NCBI GenBank assembly: GCA_028023455.1
Contig: JAQFVV010000351.1
Coordinates: 246,001 to 310,000, forward strand
Source of the DNA: Epiperipatus broadwayi
Lineage: Eukaryota; Onychophora; Udeonychophora; Euonychophora; Peripatidae
Direction: 5' to 3'
DNA: 64,000 nucleotides
The notes beneath the pieces were generated by a model. It was not told the DNA's origin and ran no database searches. It worked only from the letters and a program-made list of their open reading frames with translations. Of the stretch, positions 54,868 to 64,000 are shown piece after piece. The position numbers and the translations under genes are program-made. Within the stretch, counting starts at the first letter, position 1; the number at the start of each line of letters is the position of its first letter.

Positions 54868-55178
54868 GAAGAAGAAGATAGAAGAAGAAGAAGAGAAGAG
54901 AAGAAGAAGAAGAAGAAGAAGAAGAAGAAGGATAGAAGAAGAAGAAGAAGAAGAAGAAGAGATAGATAGAAGAAGAAGAAGAAGAAGAAGAAGAAGAAGA
55001 AGAAGATAGAAGAAGAAGAAGAAGAAGAAGAAGAAGAAGAAGAAGAAGAAGAAGAAGAAGAAGAGAGAGAGAAGAAGAGAAGAAGAAGAAGAAGAAGGAG
55101 AGAAGATGAGAGAAGAGAAGGAGAAGAGAAGAAGAAGGAGAAGAAGAGAGATAGAAGAGAGAGAAGAAGAAGAGAGAA
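54868..55178. repeat. Homopurine (GAA)n-rich tract at the foldback centre
   Basis: About 310 bp made almost only of G and A on the plus strand, mostly AGA/GAA units, with occasional single T in GATAGA. Such polypurine-polypyrimidine mirror tracts can form triplex (H-DNA). ORFs across it (poly-Ser, poly-Leu) are spurious. Confidence 0.93.
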
Positions 55179-55180
55179 GG

Positions 55181-55521
<341 letters not shown>

Positions 55522-56309
55522 GCATACCTTAATAATAGGGATTTCAACATTTCACCATCAACCACCAACAAAACTATGCAAATTTGGTGATGGGCCCTCA
55601 TACCCAGTCAATTGAATGATTATGGCTTAAGCCAAAGTTAAAATATTAAAAAAAGATGAAAGGGACATCACCAGATTTACTACAATCTCATTTGGATTCA
55701 ATTTATTGGCAGAGGGAGAAAAACATTTAAATGAGAGTGATTTATTTATTAAATTTCTCAAAGATGCTAAAGATAACTACTGATGGTGAAAATATTAGTG
55801 TTTATTTTATTTAAAAGTCAATAACATTTACATTTGAAATAATCAACAAATTTTTATTTATTTATATTACTATTCTTTTTATTTTGGACTTTCTTCCTGG
55901 TAATTAACTACTTCAGTACTTTGTATTTAGCAATAATAAAATGGAATTATTTTCTTTTAACATGTTTCCATGTTCATTTGTTGATGGTAAAAGTCACTTG
56001 CATGTAAATAACTATAAATTTGTATCGATTTCAAGAGTTAGATTTACCAATGTAAATTATCAGAATTCTAGAGCCTGTATAAACGACTCCTGATTAAGAA
56101 CAGATCCCATGATGAGTCAGAAGCCTACATAAAACAAATAAGTATCCCATATCATACTTTCAGGTAAGTAAAAAACAAAAACCTTATTGCTTTATTTCAA
56201 AGGATTTTTATACATTTATTATTTTTTTTATACATGTGCTTGTTATATCTGGTTAACTATGTATTTATTAAGTTATCTATGGATTGTAATAAAATTGTGT
56301 TTTATTTTT

Positions 56310-56735
56310 GAATTATTGATGTGTATTTGTGAAAATCTCAGATCAACTATAACTGCATGAAAATTGCATTTGAAGAGTCCCTAATGTTAATTAATTATTA
56401 CTATCATTCATTTCTCTTGGCTTTTTTCTTTCTTTAAACTTATTGGTATTCATATAAATTCATAGTTATCCAAATTTTGTGCTTTAATTTTAGATTTATC
56501 CATGTAAATTATCAATTTGAATTATTGATGTGTATTTCTGAAAATTTCAGATCAACAATTACCGTACAAAAATTGCGTCTGAAGAGTCCGTAATGTTAAT
56601 TAATTATTATTATCGTTAATTTGTCGACTTGTTTTTTTCCTTTTAACTTGTTCATATATCATATGAATTCATAGTTATACAAATTTTGCACTTTAATTTT
56701 AGATTTGTCGATATAAATTATTGATTTCTAGAGCC
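56310..56735. repeat. Tandem duplication in the right foldback arm
   Basis: Two units of about 212 bp share TTGATGTGTATTT, TTTCAGATCAAC-like, GAAGAGTCC and TAATGTTAATTAATTATTA. The left arm has one such unit (around 54145). This explains much of the extra length of the right arm. Confidence 0.8.
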
Positions 56736-57539
56736 TCTATGGACCTCACATTAAAATATTTATGAAAATCGAAATTTTTTTAAGGTAAACATAAATTGTC
56801 TTTTGGTTTTTGAATTACTGATGTAATGCTTAAAGATAAAATAAATGTGAAATGATAATTAAAGTAGAAAATGTATGTTAATTTAAAATATTTGTGAAAA
56901 TTGGCTTTTGACTTCTTGCGTTTTTAGTCATTTGATTAAAGTATAACTATGTAAATTGCATTTTGAGTTTTTAATTATCACTGAAAATTGTGAAATTTGC
57001 ATTTTAATTTTTTAATCATTGCAAAATTTGCATTTCAATTTTTTAATCATGTGATTAGATAAAATATAACTGTACAAAAATTATTTTTTTTTATTGATGA
57101 AAATTACAAATTTTATAACTAATGGTCAGGTCATGATCACGTGTAGATTGGTCGATGTCATTTATTGCTTGGATGAATCAGCGTGGATTTTAAGCAGTTC
57201 TTAGAAATAGGGTTTTAAGCAGTTCTTAGAAATCAAAATGACTGTGAGCACATACTAAATCAGCACCCTATTTCCTAACAGTTACAAACTCTCCTTTAAT
57301 ATGCAGACAAAATAAAATGATATAATTTTAAATAAGGCAAGTCTTGATATTTGAAACATTTTTATTAAAAATATAAGAAAACGTCAGATATTTTAGATAA
57401 AAAGTTACAACTCTGTCTTTCATTAAGTAATACTATTTATCCAAAACTGTGGTCAATTTGTGATAAGATCACAGATTTTAGAGTCCCTAAAAAAAGGAAT
57501 TTTAAAAGTGAAGGCAAAATATAAATTCAACAAATTTTT

Positions 57540-58943
57540 TTAAAAAAAAACAGGAAATGCTAGCATTGACTTTGTCTGGAAAAACAGACATACAAGCTTT
57601 CAAAAATTTATCGGATTGGAAATTATCAGATAGTGAATTGAAAATTCTTAATAAAGATTTTAATTTTGCAATTTACCCATCAAAATTATCATTTGAGGTT
57701 AATTATTTGTAAAGTTGAAAGTATTTTATCAAAAATACCTTGCACAAAGGCAGACATAATGAGAGGAAAAATATATGACATTCTAAATAAAGCAAAACCA
57801 CCTAAAAGTAATTTACCAGTTGGTGAAAGAAAAGCATTGTTTAAATTTAAAAATGCTAAATTGATTTCAATTTTTTCAGCAGATAAGGGTAATCCTACAG
57901 TAATTTTGAATGCTAGTGATTAATACAAAAAATACATAATTTATTCAATGATAACATTTATAAAAAAAATTTATAGAGATCATATGACATATCTTGAAAA
58001 GAAAATGAAAGCATTAATTTATGTACTGATTTAGATTTAAAAACTAAAAGCTTTCTTCCACTTAGAAAAAGATATTTTTATTCAAAATTATATGGTTTGC
58101 CAGAAATCCACAAATCAGTTATTCCATTGAGACTGATTGTAAGTGCAGTTAGTTCACCAACACAGACACTAGCTCATTATCTATCTACTTTTCTACAACC
58201 ACATTTAAAAGAAATGGTATCCTATGTTAAGGATGCAAATCATTTTCTTAAACTTATCTAGGATATTAAAATAACTAAACATGATATTTGAGTAAATTTT
58301 GATATTATTTTACTTTTTACAAATTACCTGTAAAGGAAGCTATTGAAATTTTAAAAAATATTCAATTGCCTGATTTTATGGTTTGATTGAACACTGCTTA
58401 TTAAATACATTTCTTGGTTTTGATGGTCAGATATATAAACAAATATCAAGTTTAGCTATGGACCACCAACTTCTCCAGCATTGGCTTCTATTTTTATGGA
58501 GAACTTGGAAAAGAAAATTTTGATATCAGCAGTTAAAAAATCATTTATATAGCTGAGGTATGTTGATGATACCTATGTTATTTGGCCTCATGGAAAGCAT
58601 GCTTTTTTTGGATTTTTATTTTTCCTAATTCTTTTTCAACATCATATTTACTATGGAAGTACAAAACAATAATCAACTTCCATTCTTAGGTGTTTTAATT
58701 GAAAGAAAGAAGGCTGGTTTTCTATCCCATGGTATATATAGAAAGCAAATGCACAGTGGAAGATATCTAGACTTGTCTTCTTATCACCACCCAGAACAAT
58801 TATTTTCAGTGGAAAAGACACTATTAGATAGAACTAAGAGATTTTTTGATGACAATCATTTTTATCAAGATGTCATGCTACTAAAAAAATGCTTCTTCAT
58901 AATGAGTTTGATCACAGGATTATTAATAGGGCTTTTTATGTAA
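57540..58943 (+). pseudogene. PLE-3 reverse transcriptase remnant
   Basis: Blocks in order, in shifting frames: LTLSGKTDIQAFKNLSDWKL (57560), LISIFSADKGNPTVILNASD (57862-57921), YGLPEIHKS then PLRLIVSAVSSPTQTLAHYL (58090 onward), NFDIILLFTNLPVKEAIEIL (motif A, about 58293), GPPTSPALASIFMENLEKKI (about 58465), a TAG, then LRYVDDTYVIWPHGK with YVDD at 58559-58570, and LPFLGVLIERKKAGF then YRKQMHSGRYLDLSSYHHPE (58680-58800). This is the canonical PLE RT order and the active-site YVDD is intact, but several stops and frameshifts (for example at 57711, 57921 and 58551) inactivate it. Confidence 0.85.
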
Positions 58944-59110
58944 AACGAAAAAATATTTTTATACTTCAAAAATTAAAACGGTTCTGCCATATATAAAGGT
59001 AGTAACTGATAAAATTATTAATGTTTTTTTTAAAAAAATAATATCTATACAATTTATACTACTTTAAAAAAATTAATGAAGTATTTTCAAGTCCTAAAGA
59101 TATAATTCCT

Positions 59111-59449
59111 TTGGAATCTCATGGTGTACATGAAATTCCATGTGGAGTTTGTTTACATTCATACATTGGACAGACCAATCATAGAGTGAATATAAGAAAG
59201 GAAGAACACATTTTGGCAATTGGAGACAAATATAATTCATCAGCCATTTATTCACAAAATAAGTTAACAAAAGATTACATCAATTTTAATAAAATACATA
59301 TTCAGGCAAAAATTGAACAATATGATGAGCGACTGCTAAGGGAAGCTATAGAGATTTTTAAAAATCCTAGGAGCATAAATGAAAAGTATAAATTAATGAA
59401 AATTAACAATATTTGGAAAAAGTTATTGGAGAATAAAATATTTTTTTAA
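59111..59449 (+). pseudogene. PLE-3 GIY-YIG endonuclease domain
   Basis: An open stretch of 112 codons: VHEIPCGVCLHSYIGQTNHR then VNIRKEEHILAIGDKYNSSA, the AIYSQNK block in place of the usual AEH, LLREAIEIFKNPRSINEKYK and a stop at 59449. VHE/GIY, CGVC, YIG, the IRKEEH helix and the REA glutamate match the nuclease of endonuclease-bearing PLEs. It lies 3' of the RT as expected, separated by an interrupted linker (58944-59110). The domain itself has no internal stop. Confidence 0.85.
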
Positions 59450-59640
59450 AACTTCTCAACCAATAGAATTTAAGAATGAAGAGAAAATAACGATATTAAA
59501 TCTCACCACACACATTCTTATGATTTGAGAATTTGTACTGAAACATAAGCTATTTAGCTATTATATTTTTATTATACGGAAGCTTCCTGGAATAATGCTA
59601 TGAATGGTTTATCCACAATAACATTAGAATTAATATATAT

Positions 59641-62600
59641 ATACACACCTTTACCCCACTTAGTGATGGCAATTGGTTCTCCAAAACTCATTGTTAAGCA
59701 AGAATATCATATACAAAATATGTATTTATAATGTGGGGTCTATGGGAAAAAAATTGGTTGGTTCAAGTCAACAAAAAATAACCACATTGATTTCCAAGCT
59801 CAAAGATTTTTTTGATTTTTTCATGTCAATGATGACTAAATACAGTATCTAAAAAGAAAAGTTTTATATCACTAGAAAAAAAATGCATATTTTCACTGTT
59901 TAAAAAGTATAGTACAGCAAAAAGAAAGAAAGTGAAACTAAATTTGAATTTAAAAGTTTTTATATTCTTCCACAGAAGTTTTTCATCATAATGAAAAAAA
60001 ATCCATACAGAAGTGCATTTTTTTTTAAATTTTGTATTACAGTACATATTACTGTACATTTATGTTTATTACTTATGTGAAATTATTCAAATTAACAAAC
60101 AATGTTTAATTAATAAATTATTTAATTGAACATAAAGACTCATTATTGTACTCCAGAGTAACAAAAGGCTTAATGCGTATCTTTTATCAGTCAACTTTAG
60201 AAAAAAAATCAACTTATTTTAAAAGAAAAAAATCTAATTGTTCTAATTTTCTAAAACATACTGCTAAGTTTATTTTTCTTACTGTATATTTTTAGAAATG
60301 TAATAGTACCCCCCCCCCTTGTTTGTGTAGAAAAATTATTTATTAACACTTATTTTAAATGCAATGTTTTTCTTTTTAAACTTTTTTTTAAAAATGTTTT
60401 TCTTTTGATTTGAAACACTTGGGTGTATGTAATTAAGAAACACACACATGCAATTTAATATTAGTATTTAGTGTTTTCCTGAAAGTTTATGATGATGGTA
60501 TTTAAATAATCCAAGTACTGTACATTATATTTAAATAAAGTTTAATTTTTCTAAAGACATTCAACACTTATATGTATACAGTATTATAGATTCAGTAATT
60601 ACTGTATATATATTTTAAGTTTATACATTCTATATTCAAAATACTGAATGCAGCACTAACATTGAGTTTTATGAATAAAATATTGTATGTGCTATACAAT
60701 TACAGTAAAATCATTACCTGTATACATATTACAGTAATGTACTTTTGCTTTTGGGTAAAATAAATTTAAAATACCTATACTCTGATGTCATCAGTGATGC
60801 AAAATTTAAGATGGCTAGCAAAAAAAAAATTTTTCAAAATTTTTCCCAATCGTTATAGTGAATAATCAATTGTAAATTGAAGCAATGGGTACAAATTGAT
60901 TATGATCGCTATTGTGAAATATCACTAAGCAGCCAATCACTAAGCAGGATAAAGATGTATATGCAATTACATTTTCATACATCTGCCATTCTATACACTA
61001 ATGTAAAATAATATTTATCCAGAGTTTAAATATAATTTTTTTTAATAATATTATTCTACCGAGTATATATTTAATGTTTTCACACCATATTCATGCCCAG
61101 TCTGCTGAGTACATTAATTTTTTGCTCATTTGAATACTATTTTTTTGCATCATTACATGAGAGAGAACATGGTTGTAGCTGTTATCTGAGTATTGTTAGA
61201 GTTTTATGTGAAGAGAGAAATGATTTCACACAAATACAAAATAAAAGATGTGTAGGTCATTACACAAAATAAACATGTAAGGAACAAAAAAGGAATAGTA
61301 TTCAAATGGGCAAAAAATTAATGTTCTCAGCAGATTTACCATGATTATGACATGAAAATATTGAAAGTATATTTAGTACAATAATATTATTTAAAAAATT
61401 ATATTTAAGCTCTGTATGAATATTATTTTACATTAATATATATTCAAATTTATTTTCTGCTTAAGATAAAAGTAACAAATCATTAAAGCCAGAAAGAAAA
61501 TGCAAGTACGAGATATAGGACATTTTTTTCATTCAATAAAATAAGAAACTTATTTATGCTTATTCTTCCACTGATAAAATGCATTGCTATGCTTGTCAAG
61601 ATCCAATTGTTTTTAGAATATATTATGGATCACTAATGACTTCACAGGATGAAATGATGTATGTCAATTTTTAAATATTCTACAATTCATTCAACATATC
61701 GTTGATCAAATCTAAGTTTATTTTAACTAATGAAAAAATCATTCAAAGAAGTGCTAAACAAAAAAAGAAATAACTATTCTAAAAGCAATTTCGATCATAA
61801 ATAAAATATGGTCACATAATTATGATTACATTTTTTTTCTTGCAAGAATTTTAAGATCAACTTGACAATTAAAAAAATCTTGACCTCAAGAAAAAACGAG
61901 ATTAAATTTGTGTTTGATGATGACTAAAGTACTTATAAGTAGTGACTTTGAAAGAAAAGTAATTAAATAAATAAGATGCATCCTGATTTAAAAAATAATA
62001 ATAAAAGTAAAACAAGACTTTTAATCCATTTAGTATTATTGTAATCAACTTTTTAAATATATTATATAAAGTTGTTATATATAGTTTATTCTATAATGTA
62101 TTATTTTACATTTTGCACAATCTTATTTAAATTTTAAAAATTCATTAAAAGAAGAATTATATATTATATTATTTAGAAAATTGTAAAACGTAAATTTCAG
62201 ATATAAATATAGGTCAATAGGGAATATTTAAAATTCTAAAATACATAAAATATAAATTTAATTAATAAGTTAGATATAAAAGTTATGCTTTGAAAGAAAG
62301 ACTAATTATTGATAATTCTTCTGTTTCACTTATTTAACAATGGAAAAACATATGTATTTTATTGTGAAATATAAGATTTCTTGGAAAGATGAATCAGTCA
62401 GTGAGAAAAGTCTGTAGTTTAGGATTTGCTGCAAAGCCTAATTTAATATCGTAGATTGTTGTAACCCCTTGTTGTACCAATGATAGCTTGTTGATGTTAA
62501 AACTTGTTTTGCACAATAATATTAGAATTTATTTTATTAGTGCCTATATTTCAACTTTAGATTCAGAGAATTTGAACAAGAAAGCCTTCATTGTTGTGGA

Positions 62601-62940
62601 TAACATTATTATGGCAACACCATTAACAGATGATATGTTTGTTCTTGGAGAGTGCAAATAGTGAATTTGCCAAATTTGTTGGAAATAATGGTATGAGTGC
62701 TATAATTTCAAATGGGTTGTTGTTATTATATTTTTGAAAAATATATGGTTTGATTATTATGAACACTTCATGCTCAAAACAATGGCAGATAGTAAAGTTT
62801 ATTTGATGTAAAGATGTGAAAAATACAAATATATGGCATTAATTATATCACTTATATCTATTATAGCTAAATAAGATTATTAAGTAATGAAAACCAAATA
62901 CATTTTATGCTGTTTATATATAAAGACATAAAAAATAAAT
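59641..62940. other. AT-rich non-coding DNA
   Basis: No gene. A run of nine or ten C lies near 60309, otherwise only A/T-rich sequence. Short ORFs have no recognisable features. Confidence 0.45.
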
Positions 62941-62947
62941 ATGATTA

Positions 62948-63330
62948 CAAGAGGGTGCAGAAAAATGACTGGAATTTTGTAATAAAATTTTTTTATTTAT
63001 TTTGAGGTATTACAAATGGAATCTCTTTTACTGTCCATTTGATGCAATGCTTTCCATTTCTAGAAATAGTCCTGAAATTCTTGCAAGGTGATGCCATTTA
63101 ATGCCTCCATTGCTTTTTCTTCACCACTTTCAGTCTGCAAAACTTTTTTTTGAGTAATTTTTTCATACAGCGGAATTAAAAATGTCACATGGAGTGAGAT
63201 CAGATAAATATAGATGATTAATAAACTGGGTCATGCTGTTTTTCATTTAAAAATTTGTTTTACACTCAAGGCTGTGTATAATGGTGCAGTGCCATGGTGA
63301 AACTTGTACTTCCAACTTTGCCATAAATCA
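62948..63330 (-). pseudogene. mariner transposase C-terminal remnant
   Basis: On the minus strand, shifting frames read SPWHCTIIHSLECKTNF, stop, MKNSMTQFINHLYLSDLTPC, DIF, and then NGGIKWHHLARISGLFLEME and SIASNG. These correspond to the end of Tc1/mariner transposases: the HDNA-H region, the KNSMT block, the YSPDLTPCDFF motif with the last catalytic Asp, and the tail around CIASNGEYF. The terminal GAAAAATGACTGGAATTTTG block at about 62959 (minus-strand 3' end) resembles mariner 3' untranslated sequence. Many stops. The N-terminal half was not identified: the ORF at 63588-63364 upstream does not look like transposase. Confidence 0.6.
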
Positions 63331-63363
63331 GGAAGTTTCATTTTACAGCATCACACAAACATT

Positions 63364-63999
63364 TCAGAACTTGTAGGAAGAATGCCTAATTAATGAAGAC
63401 AAATTCTGAATGAACAAGGTTGTTGCATAAAAAAGGTCAGTATCATCTTGATATTGGACTTCACTCACAATTCTTTTTGGGTCATGGTGGCACACTTGCA
63501 TTAAACTAATTGTAAACCTATATCTTCCCCATAGGCTGTTTGAAACATTATATCTGATTCCCTTGCCATTTTTCATAACAGAAAACAAAATTTCACATCA
63601 TTTTAACTTTTGGACCATTATAAAAATTGACAAATAAGTCAGATACACTTAACAAAAACATTTACTATGTGATACCACAATTTTTCTCAGTGATGACAGC
63701 ACACTAATGGATGGTGTCTCCACAAGAGGCATATAGTGTGGTGTAGGCATGTACTATAACACTCATCATCCAGAGAATAGTCCTGGTTATATTAGAGTAC
63801 CCCTTTATAATATTAGCACATATAAAAATATGTGTATGTGTTTTTCCATAATAAGAACTGCACATTTAATTTATTTGTGTAAAATAATTTTCTAAATTTC
63901 ATGTAAAATCCTAGATATCAGCCTTATATAATAAAAAATATGTTGCTTTTCAATTACAAATAAAGACATTAAAAGGAAAAACTGTCCATACTCTTTCTA
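63364..63999. other. Unidentified sequence upstream of the mariner remnant
   Basis: The minus-strand ORF 63588-63364 (74 aa, MFSVMKNGKGIRYNVSNSLW at its start) is not a family I recognise; it may be transposon coding sequence. 63700-63790 is less AT-rich and otherwise featureless. Confidence 0.3.
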
Positions 64000-64000
64000 A

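Larger units (their letters stand above)
57300..59640 (+). mobile_element. PLE-3: degenerate Penelope-like element
   Basis: Contains the RT and GIY-YIG remnants described below and a 3' UTR ending in the tail GCTATTATATTTTTATTATA (about 59553) and ATGAATGG. The tail recurs at 47.3, 52.4 and 53.3 kb. The 5' limit is unclear: the foldback element abuts it at about 57290, and a similar PLE 3' end lies just left of the foldback, so tandem PLE copies may have been split by the foldback. Confidence 0.78.

Overview
The window is nuclear DNA of an AT-rich animal, most likely an invertebrate. A+T looks like roughly three quarters by eye, there are very long microsatellites, and nearly every recognisable sequence is a eukaryotic transposable element: Penelope-like elements (PLEs) with C-terminal GIY-YIG nuclease, RTE-clade LINEs, a tRNA-derived SINE, a hAT MITE and a mariner remnant. 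I cannot name the species. No intact host gene, rRNA, functional tRNA, operon or CRISPR array is visible. All coding matches are to broken transposon proteins, so this reads as a gene-free interval where retroelements have piled up.

Layout: 1-1911 is a degenerate PLE (PLE-1) with reverse transcriptase (RT) and GIY-YIG remnants. 3915-4416 is a (TAC)n array of about 158 units. 4584-5790 is a PLE-like inverted repeat carrying a SINE in its right arm. 8820-11700 is old, less AT-rich DNA with a LINE C-terminal zinc-motif fragment. 12901-13030 is a SINE between 14-bp direct repeats. 19935-26060 holds two copies (A, B) of a large non-coding repeat with a conserved TATA box and poly(A) signal on the minus strand. 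27871-28790 is a near-perfect palindrome made of two PLE-2 3' ends. 28905-34190 is a nest of short repeats, palindromes and a possible LTR. 35517-38660 (minus) and 42225-45446 (plus) are two copies of one RTE LINE. 46787-52395 holds copy C of the large repeat, expanded and carrying a 370-bp hAT MITE. 52395-53405 is a second head-to-head PLE dimer (PLE-3 family). 53508-57290 is a 3.8-kb foldback element whose centre holds a homopurine tract, a 203-bp island of ordinary sequence, 75 C residues and (ATCT)n. 57300-59640 is a degenerate PLE-3 with YVDD and GIY-YIG still readable. A mariner C-terminal remnant lies at about 62948-63330.

The strongest theme is repeated formation of head-to-head PLE-derived inverted repeats (4.6-5.8, 27.9-28.8, 33.4-33.7 and 52.4-53.4 kb). 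Several of these loci, plus one at 46.8-47.2 kb, carry CUGANGA ... GAAA blocks resembling relics of the hammerhead ribozyme known from PLEs. The foldback element and the TATA/poly(A)-bearing repeat are the best candidates for poorly described elements. Nothing seen demonstrates a new functional system.
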